A DNA stretch of 41,456 nt, from the IMG/VR virus record IMGVR_UViG_3300030108_002937, positions 1-41,456 of that record. One strand, written 5' to 3'. The notes under the pieces were generated by a model. It saw nothing but the letters and a program-made list of their open reading frames with translations, did not search any database and was not told the origin of the DNA. Position 1 is the stretch's first letter; every line of letters begins with the position of its first letter. The stretch comes from a virus. Of the stretch, positions 8,446-15,058 are shown one piece after another. The translations under genes were made by a program, and so were the position numbers.

Positions 8446-8656
8446 GGTTTAGATTGTGCCAGTTTTTGGTGTATTCTTTTATAGCGTCATACGCCTTGTT
8501 TGGGGACACTGTAAAGTGGTTGCTAACGGCGCCACGTGCGTCTTCATTGCACATGTACTTGACTCTCTTGTAGTATGCCCACAAGATCTCGCGCTCAGCC
8601 TCGATACGCTCGTCAATAAGGTCGTTGATGGTGTCTGGGATAGTCTTCCCTCTCAT
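8435..8656 (-). CDS. Small hypothetical protein between annealase and exonuclease
   Basis: 73 residues, highly charged and helical (NDLIDERIEAEREILWAYY). It overlaps the exonuclease start by 11 bases and the annealase stop by 4 (ATGA). Translational coupling on both sides suggests it is produced with the recombination pair. No family recognised. Confidence 0.65.
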   Translation of the reverse strand: MRGKTIPDTINDLIDERIEAEREILWAYYKRVKYMCNEDARGAVSNHFTVSPNKAYDAIKEYTKNWHNLNHER

Positions 8657-9207
8657 CGAACGAACTTCTGTAGCCCTGCTACTTGCTTCTCAGTCAGCTG
8701 GCCTCCATACTTCTTCGTGATGGAGTCGAAAGCCTTACGCTTGTCTGTCTGACCTTTGATGTAGGCGACCGCCTTGTCCATAATGTTTTCAACGGGGGCG
8801 TCGAGCTTTTTCGCCAGCTTCTGTACATGAGGATTGTCGACCATCTCTTGTTGCTTGGCGATGGCTTCGGTAACCTCGTTGGCCGAGGCGATACTGGTAT
8901 CAATTCCGATTCCGAGCATGGCCAGAGCGCGTCCGACCGCTGATGTTTCGCAGTTTTCAATGTAGCTGGTCTTGTTGATGTTGGACGATCCTTGCACCTC
9001 GTGTGCATGGCCCTGAGCGATTACCTCGCCGCCGCAATTTGTAATCGTGCATTTGCACAGGCACTGGCTGCCATCGAGCATGTTGATATCAGTGTGGATA
9101 CCCCACCCGTCATACTTGTCTTCTTGTCGGAAGAACTTGATGCGTTCGTTGACTTCAACGTACTGCTTGCCACGGATGTTCGTGGTCTTGAATTTGTAAT
9201 TAGCCAT
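8653..9207 (-). CDS. Phage single-strand annealing protein (ERF/Rad52-type)
   Basis: 184 residues. The core has GWGIHTDINML, then CTITNCGGEVIAQGHAHE, then INKTSYIENCETSAVGRAL followed by AMLGIGIDTSIASANEV. This KT-S-Y-I-E-C-E-TSAVGRAL pattern recurs in phage annealing proteins of the ERF/Rad52 superfamily. The C-terminal 70 residues are charged and helical, a typical flexible tail. It should bind ssDNA made by the neighbouring exonuclease and promote strand annealing. Confidence 0.7.
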   Translation of the reverse strand: MANYKFKTTNIRGKQYVEVNERIKFFRQEDKYDGWGIHTDINMLDGSQCLCKCTITNCGGEVIAQGHAHEVQGSSNINKTSYIENCETSAVGRALAMLGIGIDTSIASANEVTEAIAKQQEMVDNPHVQKLAKKLDAPVENIMDKAVAYIKGQTDKRKAFDSITKKYGGQLTEKQVAGLQKFVR

Positions 9208-9210
9208 AAA

Positions 9211-9681
9211 TTAAATTGTTGATGAGTTGTCAAATTTAGCAATTTGCCTTGAGCTTTCCAAACTTTCAATCATCCTATCTCGGCGTGATTGAAGCGCAGC
9301 TATGCTCATGTTGATTGTTCTGATTTCGCTCTCAAGGCTACTGGCACCGCCTCTTTGACCATTTAGTCGAGGCAGTAGCTGATGCCTTCGTGCGAACTTT
9401 TCTACGACCTCTAGGGCCTTGGCATAGTTTCGCCTGTATTGTGGAGAGAAGTTGTGGTACACCTCGTGCTCCTTCATGCAGTGTATCGTAGTGGTGTGGT
9501 TTGCCTTGCCCACCATCGTGGCTAGTTGAGCACACGTTCCGTAAGGCTTGGCGGCGTTTACAAGTGCATTCCTGAGCTCAACCTTGTGCCTACGTCTGCT
9601 ATCTGGCTCAAGATATTCACCCATCTCGTACTCGTAGGAGATGCGTATGTTTTCTAGAATTCTTGGTATGTCAGTATTCAT
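9211..9681 (-). CDS. DnaA domain IV-like DNA-binding protein (replication initiator candidate)
   Basis: 156 residues. SRRRHKVELRNALVNAA (28-44) and GTCAQLATMVGKANHTTTIH (48-67) parallel the DnaA C-terminal domain: basic loop, helix, then helix-turn-helix with the G-x-x-x-HTT-x-IH signature. A coiled-coil-like C-terminus follows instead of an ATPase domain. Phages and plasmids use such isolated DnaA-type HTH domains to mark origins. It is encoded next to annealase and the replication genes. A transcriptional role cannot be excluded. Confidence 0.7.
   Translation of the reverse strand: MNTDIPRILENIRISYEYEMGEYLEPDSRRRHKVELRNALVNAAKPYGTCAQLATMVGKANHTTTIHCMKEHEVYHNFSPQYRRNYAKALEVVEKFARRHQLLPRLNGQRGGASSLESEIRTINMSIAALQSRRDRMIESLESSRQIAKFDNSSTI
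9231..9238 (-). promoter_or_regulatory. Weak candidate -7 box for the annealase operon
   Basis: On the minus strand this reads TAAATTTG, matching Bacteroidota TAnnTTTG, 23 bases before the ATG at 9207. It lies inside the 3' end of the DnaA-like gene, and no clear -33 element is seen, so it could be chance. Confidence 0.3.
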
Positions 9682-10051
9682 CTTCTTTGATTAGTCCGTT
9701 TGCCATGCGTTGCACGTCGATGTAGTGTAGTAGAGACCGCATGATGTCGGTCATTCCGTTACGCATAGCGGCTACACATTCGGCAGGATCGAGGGTAAAT
9801 GTTTGTTCAATGCCTAGGTCGTCTAGGTCTTTTTGCTGTGAGAACATGGTGGTAAAGCTGTCTATTAGGTCCTGAGAAATCTCTTCCGAGACCTGCAGGT
9901 AGCATTCGATAATAGTTTCGGGTGGCATCTCAAGCCAGGTGTCAAACCCGTGCTCGACGATGTCAGCCTTTATCATCCCGAGCGCCGACGTCTCCGCCTT
10001 CGTCCCGTTGAGGTAGCTCTCCATCCAGTCCATCACTTCTTGTTCCGTCAT
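9671..10051 (-). CDS. Hypothetical acidic protein
   Basis: 126 residues, acidic and Met-rich (VMDWMESYL, IIECYLQVSEEISQDLI), predicted mostly helical. No domain recognised. It overlaps the DnaA-like gene start by 11 bases, so it is probably translated with it. Confidence 0.65.
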   Translation of the reverse strand: MTEQEVMDWMESYLNGTKAETSALGMIKADIVEHGFDTWLEMPPETIIECYLQVSEEISQDLIDSFTTMFSQQKDLDDLGIEQTFTLDPAECVAAMRNGMTDIMRSLLHYIDVQRMANGLIKEDEY

Positions 10052-10157
10052 GATGTCTTAGTTTTTGTAGTTCACGTTCCATTAGTCTGCGTCTTGAGCG
10101 GGCGCTACCGCCTTCGCCTTTGGCTAGGTTGCGAAGAAACCTCGTGTACTTATCCAT
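9963..10157 (-). CDS. Possible short overlapping gene, basic N-terminus
   Basis: 64 residues from ATG 10157. The ATG overlaps the stop of the upstream gene (TAA 10150-10152), the coupling style of this operon. It fills an otherwise empty 98-base gap with a plausible basic peptide (MDKYTRFLRNLAKGEGG, then RSRRRLMERELQKLR). The last third overlaps the 9671 gene by 89 bases in another frame and looks non-protein-like. Either a real small gene or a leader-type frame. Confidence 0.4.
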   Translation of the reverse strand: MDKYTRFLRNLAKGEGGSARSRRRLMERELQKLRHHDGTRSDGLDGELPQRDEGGDVGARDDKG

Positions 10158-10530
10158 ACACCTTGCGTTTGTTGGTTACCATGATTCTGAATTTTCTGCC
10201 ATCGGCGTTATTTGTTTTGTCGGTGAACCAGTGTGGATTCTTCCGTGGGTTGTACTTGTAGTGCTCCATGCGAGACAAAGAGGGCACCGAATCTACGACA
10301 ACAACTTCCTCACATGCAACCCAAGCGCATACTGTTTTATTGTCTCCGTTGAAAATTTTCTGTGCAGTTGCGGGTTGATTTCCAAGCAAGCAGTTGCGCA
10401 TGATGATACTGCGCGTCTCAGGATCGTGGTACTCTTTGATGTTTTTCTGCTTGTCGAACACCTGCCACTTCATGAAGTTGTCACCCTTGGCGAGGTGAAA
10501 ACGGACTCTATATCTCTTTAAGTTTTTCAT
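10150..10530 (-). CDS. Hypothetical phage protein
   Basis: 126 residues, basic, beta/alpha mixed, starting KRYRVRFHLAKGDNFMKWQV and ending with FRIMVTNKRKVYG. No family recognised. It is the gene directly downstream of the 41-residue HTH protein, six bases away. Confidence 0.65.
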   Translation of the reverse strand: MKNLKRYRVRFHLAKGDNFMKWQVFDKQKNIKEYHDPETRSIIMRNCLLGNQPATAQKIFNGDNKTVCAWVACEEVVVVDSVPSLSRMEHYKYNPRKNPHWFTDKTNNADGRKFRIMVTNKRKVYG

Positions 10531-10536
10531 TCTGCA

Positions 10537-10662
10537 TTATTTGAGGTTGTATTGTTTTAGTAGCCTATAGAGGTGACGCTCTGTGATACCGAGCCTGGCC
10601 GCAGTCAGGCGTCGGTTACCACAAGAGTCCTCAAGCGCTTGCGCTATCTTTTGCTTCGTCAT
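10537..10662 (-). CDS. 41-residue stand-alone Fis-type (HTH_8) DNA-binding protein
   Basis: ATG 10662 to TAA 10537-10539. The product runs from MTKQKIAQALEDSCGN through RRLTAARLGITERHLYRLLK to QYNLK. ALEDSCGNRRLTAARLGI-T-RHLYRLLK-YNL lines up with the C-terminal helix-turn-helix of Fis and NtrC-class activators (aLe-x-x-GN-x-x-x-AA-x-LGI-x-x-x-x-LYR-x-L-x-x-y). Normally this module sits at the end of a larger protein; here it is the whole gene. GGAG lies three bases before the start. It probably dimerises and binds DNA; targets unknown. Confidence 0.75.
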   Translation of the reverse strand: MTKQKIAQALEDSCGNRRLTAARLGITERHLYRLLKQYNLK

Positions 10663-10678
10663 CTACTCCATGTATTCG

Positions 10679-11443
10679 TCAGTCATTCTTCTTGGTTAGG
10701 TCAATAGTGGTGTCATCAAGCCCGTGGATACGGCACTCGAACTTGTTGTCAGCACACAGGTCGTTGAGGCAGTCCACAACCCACTCTTCGTCGGCGTTGT
10801 CAACAGCCGCGCTACGCAGGAAGTCAAGGTCGAGGTGGTCGTTGAGGTCAACGTACATGCTGAATGACACCTCGAAGTTCCCAACGTGGTCGCTATCCTC
10901 CACCATGATGGAGTCTGCATTGTCAATCTCGTCGCATACGTTGCTTGCACCATACACCATACCCTCACGGAAGATGGCAATGGCTACGTCCTTGGGGATG
11001 ACAGGCATAGTGGGCACGTCTTTCTGCTGTGCCAACTCGTTGTACTTCTTGGTGTAGAACTCGACCTCACCCTTGAGTTTATCGTACTCCTTCTTCCACG
11101 CTTCTGCTTGGGATGTCTTGACGGTGAGGTCACGCTCCAACTGCTTGATGTCGTCGTACTGACCCTGCACCTTGTCTTTGAGGTGCTCGATGGTTTTGCG
11201 CGAGGCAAACGCGGCATCCTTCATCTCATCATAACGCTCCTCAAGGAGGGCACCTGAGGACTTGAGTTTAGAGACCTGATTTTGTAGAGCTTTCTCACGG
11301 CCTGTCTGCTCTTGGTAGCTCTTCTGTGCCATCTCTTGGCGGAACTCCATCGACTCGATGGTTGTCTTGGCAGAGGAGATAGCGTTCTCTGCGTAGCGGA
11401 TAGCCGCTTCAAGCTCGTTCTTGGATTCTTGTGCTGAATTCAT
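10679..11443 (-). CDS. Long coiled-coil protein with acidic C-terminal domain
   Basis: 254 residues. Residues about 5-150 are continuous heptad-like coiled coil (many E/K/Q, hydrophobics every three to four). Then comes VPTMPVIPKDVAIAIFREG and an acidic globular C-terminus of about 100 residues rich in D and V. No catalytic motif is seen. The start overlaps the stop of the next gene (ATGA). A scaffold or binding-partner role during early infection is possible; function unknown. Confidence 0.75.
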   Translation of the reverse strand: MNSAQESKNELEAAIRYAENAISSAKTTIESMEFRQEMAQKSYQEQTGREKALQNQVSKLKSSGALLEERYDEMKDAAFASRKTIEHLKDKVQGQYDDIKQLERDLTVKTSQAEAWKKEYDKLKGEVEFYTKKYNELAQQKDVPTMPVIPKDVAIAIFREGMVYGASNVCDEIDNADSIMVEDSDHVGNFEVSFSMYVDLNDHLDLDFLRSAAVDNADEEWVVDCLNDLCADNKFECRIHGLDDTTIDLTKKND

Positions 11444-11631
11444 GGGTTGATAGGTTTTTTGAGTTTGAGTTCTAATTGTTCTGCCGCATAGTTGATGTGG
11501 CGTTGGGTTGTTACTGACCAGTAGCCAAGTTGTCGCAGGGTGTCACCCTCAATGCGGGCAACAGGTGTCCCGTAGCTGACAACGTAGCCGTTGGTTGTCC
11601 ATAGGTTTTGTTTGTATCGTGGGAATCTCAT
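11440..11631 (-). CDS. Small hypothetical protein
   Basis: 63 residues from ATG 11631, chosen because it overlaps the upstream stop at 11628 as ATGA. The sequence TTNGYVVSYGTPVARIEGDT followed by RQLGYWSVTTQRHINYAAEQL looks like a compact beta-alpha domain of a type often seen as small phage proteins. Function unknown. Confidence 0.7.
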   Translation of the reverse strand: MRFPRYKQNLWTTNGYVVSYGTPVARIEGDTLRQLGYWSVTTQRHINYAAEQLELKLKKPINP

Positions 11632-11867
11632 GCTTGGTAGATGAATGAGAAGTGCTCTCGGATAGCTCTGCCGTAGCGGGTATGAAAGCCATAGCTGTGT
11701 GTGCCAGCCATTGGCTCGTTGGCAAGTAGAAAGCGAAGGACTTTCCACTCGTCAAGGTCAAAGGTGGCGGCGGTTTCCTGTGTTGCTTCGAGGAGCATGC
11801 ACGGATCGTGACGCATGTCTTGCCCGAGGTCAATCTCGATGTAGTCTTGTATGTCTTTACTCGTCAT
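11628..11867 (-). CDS. Small hypothetical protein
   Basis: 79 residues from ATG 11867, which overlaps the stop of the upstream short gene at 11857. A longer frame upstream would overlap that gene completely. Contains FDLDEWKVLRFLLANEPMAG and GFHTRYGRAIREHF. No family recognised. Confidence 0.65.
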   Translation of the reverse strand: MTSKDIQDYIEIDLGQDMRHDPCMLLEATQETAATFDLDEWKVLRFLLANEPMAGTHSYGFHTRYGRAIREHFSFIYQA

Positions 11868-12027
11868 TGTCTTCAAAGTATTCGTTGTACAATTCGTCAA
11901 TCTGCTCGTCGGTGCTGTCTTTGAGGTCTTCCTCAATGGAATCGTAGACGTAGTGGTACATGGTCTTCCAATCCATGCCCTGTACTACGCTTTCGATGTA
12001 GCGGTCAATCTTTTCTTCACGAGTCAT
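11857..12027 (-). CDS. 56-residue acidic hypothetical protein
   Basis: ATG 12027 to TAA 11857-11859. The product begins MTREEKIDRYIESVVQGMDW and ends in a very acidic helix (DSTDEQIDELYNEYFEDNDE). The start overlaps the upstream stop at 12017 and the stop overlaps the downstream start at 11867. It fits perfectly between two coupled genes, which is the main support. Confidence 0.75.
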   Translation of the reverse strand: MTREEKIDRYIESVVQGMDWKTMYHYVYDSIEEDLKDSTDEQIDELYNEYFEDNDE

Positions 12028-12613
12028 AGCTGTCAGAGTTTTTGGGTTTGGGGATACGGAAAGCGTGCATCACGTAGTCGTCGATGTCGATGGACGCATG
12101 ATTGAGTTTGTACACAGACTGGACGAAGTCATTGAACTGCGTAAAAGCGTAGTACATGGCATCAGGGTCACCGACTGCGCTGTGGAATACCTCGCTTGAC
12201 ACACGGGTCACCAAGGACATACACAGGGGGGTGTAGTCCCATGCTTGGGTGGCTTCGAGTTGGTCCCACGTCAACCAACAAGACTCGGTGGAGTCAGAGC
12301 GGTTGGACATGTCAAGCTCGATGACACGGAACACCTCGACACTGACGTCGTCGCCGTTCTCGGCAACCCAGTCGTCGTGCTCCATGTCGAAGGGAACACA
12401 AGCGTGGTAGTCCTCGTACTCACGAGTCATGGTGACATAGATGTCGTCCTCTCGGTGGTCGATGTCTACGCACATCTTATCTGTGCGGTAGCCGCTGAGG
12501 ATTTGCTTGATGTGCTTGTCTGCGAACCCCCGCTTGGGGAAGAACTCACAGGTGGTGTCGGAGTACCCTTCGAAGAGTCCTGCGACAGCGTGGATTACTG
12601 CGTATTGTTTCAT
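12017..12613 (-). CDS. Hypothetical protein, first gene after the structured RNA region
   Basis: 198 residues, acidic, with many Asp/Tyr/Trp; no domain recognised. The ATG at 12613 is preceded, 11 bases away, by the leader motif TCAAACTT/CAA seen before six other genes, and further upstream by the structured region 12645-12937. Its C-terminal codons overlap the next gene by 11 bases. Confidence 0.7.
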   Translation of the reverse strand: MKQYAVIHAVAGLFEGYSDTTCEFFPKRGFADKHIKQILSGYRTDKMCVDIDHREDDIYVTMTREYEDYHACVPFDMEHDDWVAENGDDVSVEVFRVIELDMSNRSDSTESCWLTWDQLEATQAWDYTPLCMSLVTRVSSEVFHSAVGDPDAMYYAFTQFNDFVQSVYKLNHASIDIDDYVMHAFRIPKPKNSDSYDS

Positions 12614-12624
12614 GGTGTATTGAA

Positions 12625-12634
12625 TTGAAGTTTG
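12625..12634 (-). promoter_or_regulatory. Leader motif copy 1 (CAAACTTCAA)
   Basis: Shared early-gene leader motif, 11 bases upstream of the ATG at 12613. Ten of the eleven consensus bases TCAAACTTCAA are present. Confidence 0.5.
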
Positions 12635-12652
12635 TAAAAATTAGTAGCAGAG

Positions 12653-12669
12653 GGTGGAGTCGAACCACC
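12653..12669 (-). ncRNA. T-arm-like hairpin (tRNA-like fragment A)
   Basis: Minus strand GGTGG-TTCGACT-CCACC: a perfect 5-base-pair stem with a 7-base loop identical in form to a tRNA T-arm, followed by CTCTGCT as a possible acceptor 3' strand. The matching 5' acceptor (AGCAGAG) is not found within tRNA distance, so this is not a complete tRNA. Other stems lie upstream (GCGATG-GAGG-CATCGC, positions 12745-12760). Confidence 0.35.
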
Positions 12670-12779
12670 ACACAAGCTCATACTCGTTGCCATAAGCCCT
12701 CGGTAAAGGGTAGAAGGAGTAGCTATTGCCGTGTACACACCGATGCGATGCCTCCATCGCTAGTGTCACTGCCATGTAG

Positions 12780-12861
12780 AAGGGAGGTTGGGATTCGAAC
12801 ACAACTGCCATCTGGAGAATACTTTCAAAAACTCAGATGTACGCACCGACTGCGCTCCCTT
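12780..12861 (-). ncRNA. tRNA-like cloverleaf with abnormal anticodon arm (element B)
   Basis: On the minus strand AAGGGAG pairs perfectly with CTCCCTT, enclosing 82 nt. Inside are a D-arm-like CGC-AGTCGGT-GCG, a stem CATCTG/CAGATG with a 19-base loop instead of 7, and a T-arm-like GTTGTG-TTCGAAT-CCCAAC with one mismatch. The two bases between acceptor and D-arm are missing and no anticodon can be placed. A decayed tRNA, a tRNA with an insertion in the loop, or a deliberate tRNA mimic are all possible. Confidence 0.4.
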
Positions 12862-12870
12862 GAAAAAGGC

Positions 12871-12937
12871 GGGGGGAAGGTCTGACGTTTCAGACCCAAA
12901 GAGAACCTTTAGGTTGCATCCCGAAAGGCGTCCCCCC
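12871..12937 (-). ncRNA. Small three-armed structured RNA (element C)
   Basis: Minus strand GGGGGGA pairs with TCCCCCC over 67 nt, closing a junction with CC-TTTC-GG, AACCT-AA-AGGTT and GGTCTG-AAACGT-CAGACC (all perfect). A TTTTT run follows shortly after on the minus strand (12863-12867). The architecture is cloverleaf-like but lacks tRNA loop signatures. It could be a small RNA with terminator or a leader element for the gene at 12613. Confidence 0.4.
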
Positions 12938-12949
12938 TATGGTCAAACT

Positions 12950-13390
12950 TCAACTAACCAATTCCTCTTCGAGAAGGCCATCCTTGATGATGCCTTCCAT
13001 AATGTGGTCAATGATTCGGTCGATGATGCTTGCTTGGTTGCTCCAATTCCCGTACCCTTGGGCATCCAACAGGAACTCTTGGAGTTCTTTGTGTAGGTCA
13101 CGTGGAATCTCGTAGGCAAGGTACTCTACCATGTCTCTGTAATACGAGTCCATTCGGTACACGTCGTAGTAGCTTCCGTCGCTGTCGTACTCTTCGTCAG
13201 CCCTCCACAGGTTGCAGAAGCCGTTGTTGTAGTAGTCGTAACCGATTCGGGAGATAGCACGGAGGGCTTCGGGCCACCCGTCCTTTGCCTCTCCCGACAC
13301 GGGGATGAGTGCTTTCCATGCGGCGTTGTACTGCTCTTGGTACTTGCCTTCGTTGTCCCAATAGGTCTTGGATGTATTTACGTTACTCAT
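12950..13390 (-). CDS. Hypothetical aromatic-rich protein
   Basis: 146 residues with many Tyr/Trp/Asp (GYDYYNNGFCNLWRADEEYD, DVYRMDSYYRDMVEYLAYE) and a helical acidic end. No domain recognised. Its start overlaps the stop of the upstream gene by 8 bases. Downstream lies the structured RNA region. Confidence 0.7.
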   Translation of the reverse strand: MSNVNTSKTYWDNEGKYQEQYNAAWKALIPVSGEAKDGWPEALRAISRIGYDYYNNGFCNLWRADEEYDSDGSYYDVYRMDSYYRDMVEYLAYEIPRDLHKELQEFLLDAQGYGNWSNQASIIDRIIDHIMEGIIKDGLLEEELVS

Positions 13391-13544
13391 TGTCTTTGCT
13401 TTTATTCAGGTTGAATGTCTTGCTCGCTTGGAACTTGTCGTAGCCAGCTTCGATGGCAGTGTTGAGGGCTTCTGCCTGTGCCCTGTCGATCGCCTGACCC
13501 TGCATACGGGACAGCTCGACAATTACTTCGATGATGTTGTTCAT
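13383..13544 (-). CDS. 53-residue helical hypothetical protein
   Basis: ATG 13544 is chosen because it overlaps the upstream stop as ATGA (TGA 13541-13543). The product MNNIIEVIVELSRMQGQAID continues as an Ala/Lys helix. Unknown function; coupled at both ends. Confidence 0.65.
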   Translation of the reverse strand: MNNIIEVIVELSRMQGQAIDRAQAEALNTAIEAGYDKFQASKTFNLNKSKDNE

Positions 13545-13696
13545 GTCATGTAGTGTGCGTTGTTCATGTTGATTCCGTGGGTGTCCTCCACCCAAATTTC
13601 GATGTCCTCCGTACCATCAGGGTATGTGAATACGTGAGTCAGTTGTGTGGTGTAGTCGAGGACCACCACTTGATTGGGTCCTAGTGTCATGGTCAT
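13541..13696 (-). CDS. 51-residue hypothetical protein
   Basis: ATG 13696 overlaps the upstream stop (TGA 13693-13695) and its own TGA overlaps the ATG at 13544. The product MTMTLGPNQVVVLDYTTQLT continues with HVFTYPDGTEDIEIWVEDTH, a small beta-rich protein. Double ATGA coupling makes the gene convincing despite its length. Confidence 0.75.
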   Translation of the reverse strand: MTMTLGPNQVVVLDYTTQLTHVFTYPDGTEDIEIWVEDTHGINMNNAHYMT

Positions 13697-13953
13697 GAGT
13701 ACTTGTTTTCGATTCGTTGTTGTGTGTCCTCACAGCAGGAGACCCATGCCTCCATGTTGATGAGGGAGATACGCCCGTCTTCACGGGACTTTTGTGCATC
13801 CTCAAGGATTTGGTCCTTGTGTGAGATGTAGTGGTCAAGACCACGCTGAAGGCAGTCAATGATGACCATCTGCACGAGTGCCCCGTGCTTGTTGTACCCC
13901 GTCATGAGGTGGCTGATGAACTCGTCGTTCGTCATGTCTTTGATGTTGTCCAT
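13693..13953 (-). CDS. Hypothetical protein behind hairpin leader 1
   Basis: 86 residues from ATG 13953. A longer frame from a GTG inside the upstream hairpin loop exists but is rejected, because that GTG is part of the repeat. It contains DCLQRGLDHYISHKDQILED and a C-terminal WVSCCEDTQQRIENKYS. The start carries the leader motif 11 bases upstream. Confidence 0.65.
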   Translation of the reverse strand: MDNIKDMTNDEFISHLMTGYNKHGALVQMVIIDCLQRGLDHYISHKDQILEDAQKSREDGRISLINMEAWVSCCEDTQQRIENKYS

Positions 13954-13964
13954 TGGTTTGGAAT

Positions 13965-13975
13965 TTGAAGTTTGA
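13965..13975 (-). promoter_or_regulatory. Leader motif copy 2 (TCAAACTTCAA)
   Basis: Exact copy, 11 bases upstream of ATG 13953. Confidence 0.55.
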
Positions 13976-13985
13976 AAATGTTGTT

Positions 13986-14047
13986 GAGAGGTGTTGTATA
14001 TATCTCTCTTCACTACGTTCAGAGAGAGATATATACTAACACTCTCT
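13986..14047. repeat. Covarying intergenic hairpin 1
   Basis: Arms GAGAG, GTGTT and GTATATATCTCTCT pair with AGAGAGATATATAC, AACAC and CTCTC, leaving single bulged T bases and a 13-base loop TCACTACGTTCAG. The loop is identical in all three copies in this window while stem bases differ in compensating pairs. It lies in the gap between the 14051 and 13953 genes. Confidence 0.85.
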
Positions 14048-14050
14048 AAG

Positions 14051-14263
14051 TCATCGTAGGTCGAACATGGTGTGCTTGAAGGCTTTCTCCAATCGCTCCT
14101 TGTTCGCGCTGTCTGCCTTGAAGTACGCCTCGATTAGCGCACGTTCGAAGCTACCGCAGTTGTTGAGTCGTAGGTAGAGTCGGTCGTACTGACCCACACC
14201 CTCAATCTCGCGGGCTACACCTTCGCTGAAGATGTCGCCGATTTCTCTTGTCTTGTTCTTCAT
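14051..14263 (-). CDS. Hypothetical protein
   Basis: 70 residues, charged and helical (DIFSEGVAREIEGVGQYDRL, LIEAYFKADSANKERLEKAF). It begins six bases after the upstream stop and ends just before hairpin 1. Unknown function. Confidence 0.65.
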   Translation of the reverse strand: MKNKTREIGDIFSEGVAREIEGVGQYDRLYLRLNNCGSFERALIEAYFKADSANKERLEKAFKHTMFDLR

Positions 14264-14269
14264 ATGTCT

Positions 14270-14479
14270 TTAGTTTGGGTTTTGAGAGGGAAGTGTGCTC
14301 CACCACTCAATCTCTTCGTCGTGGAGTCGGAAGCTGTGTGCTTCTTGTAGGTCTTCGTTCCACACGTCGTCCAACCACACTCCGTGGTCGTCGGGTGCCC
14401 CCTGTACATAGGAGGCGCGGTGTCCTGAGTCTTGCAGTGCCTTGACTGCGTTTTCGCATTGTTCTTGTGTCATGTTCAT
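14270..14479 (-). CDS. Hypothetical tryptophan-rich acidic protein
   Basis: 69 residues from ATG 14479, which overlaps the upstream stop as ATGA; a second ATG two codons on is an alternative. A Cys/helix N-terminus is followed by GVWLDDVWNEDLQEAHSFRL and IEWWSTLPSQ. No family recognised. Confidence 0.65.
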   Translation of the reverse strand: MNMTQEQCENAVKALQDSGHRASYVQGAPDDHGVWLDDVWNEDLQEAHSFRLHDEEIEWWSTLPSQNPN

Positions 14480-14790
14480 AGGTCAATGATTACGCCCTTG
14501 GATTCAAGGGCATCGGTTATAAATTCAGGGAGTTCGAAGCATCCGTCGTACCCCGTAAGGCGTACATCTCCGTTGTCATCCCAGTACACTTCGAGGATTC
14601 CGCTTGCATAGAAGCGGTCACCCGCTGTGTCAACGTCGTAGGTTTCGTACCACCCACCATACCTGTGGTTGGGGTCAACCTCGATGGTGGTGTCCATCTC
14701 CACATTCGTGGCGCGGTCAAGGTCCACGTCGTATGCCGTGGTCATAGCTACGTGTGGTAGCGTGGTCTTGAAGTCGTGCTTGAATTTCAT
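14476..14790 (-). CDS. Hypothetical beta-rich acidic protein
   Basis: 104 residues from ATG 14790, which overlaps the upstream stop (ATGA). Asp/Tyr-rich strands such as YGGWYETYDVDTAGDRFYAS and ILEVYWDDNGDVRLTGYDG suggest a small beta fold. No family recognised. A much longer open frame upstream is the shadow of the next gene and hairpin 2. Confidence 0.7.
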   Translation of the reverse strand: MKFKHDFKTTLPHVAMTTAYDVDLDRATNVEMDTTIEVDPNHRYGGWYETYDVDTAGDRFYASGILEVYWDDNGDVRLTGYDGCFELPEFITDALESKGVIIDL

Positions 14791-15032
14791 TCTGAAAATA
14801 GTTCGTTCTCGGCTGCTATCGCGACGTTGGCGTGGACATCCAAGAGGTTGATGATTTGCTGAACTGTGTCGGGGCTGACGTTGGGTACATTTGAGATGAG
14901 AGAGGCATAGCCTTGCACATCCTTTGGCACCTTTCGTGCGGCTCGATTGAGCACAGCGAGATTCTTTCCAAAGTGGAAGTCGTTGAGGTAGAGCACCGCC
15001 GCACCGACGGGGCGTTTGAAGAAGTTGTCCAT
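14787..15032 (-). CDS. Hypothetical protein behind hairpin leader 2
   Basis: 81 residues from ATG 15032 with the leader motif 11 bases upstream and hairpin 2 behind it. Contains VGAAVLYLNDFHFGKNLAVL and VSPDTVQQIINLLDVHANVA. No recognised family. Confidence 0.7.
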   Translation of the reverse strand: MDNFFKRPVGAAVLYLNDFHFGKNLAVLNRAARKVPKDVQGYASLISNVPNVSPDTVQQIINLLDVHANVAIAAENELFSE

Positions 15033-15043
15033 TGAGATTGGAT

Positions 15044-15054
15044 TTGAAGTTTGA
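15044..15054 (-). promoter_or_regulatory. Leader motif copy 3 (TCAAACTTCAA)
   Basis: Exact copy, 11 bases upstream of ATG 15032. Confidence 0.55.
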
Positions 15055-15058
15055 CATT

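Noticed and set aside
10692-11257. Several rightward frames opposite the coiled-coil gene
   Set aside because: Antisense of heptad-repeat coding DNA gives long open frames with skewed composition; the leftward gene is coupled to its neighbour.
12645-12669. Canonical tRNA ending at 12645
   Set aside because: The T-arm is perfect but no 5' acceptor strand or D/anticodon arms can be placed within 95 bases.
13954-14013. N-terminal extension of the 13693 gene starting MKRDIYNT, and the similar MKREIYKT extension of the 16025 gene
   Set aside because: Both come from a GTG in the conserved loop of the intergenic hairpin. In the third copy (15087) the same GTG is out of frame with the gene directly downstream, so the similarity reflects the repeat, not protein.
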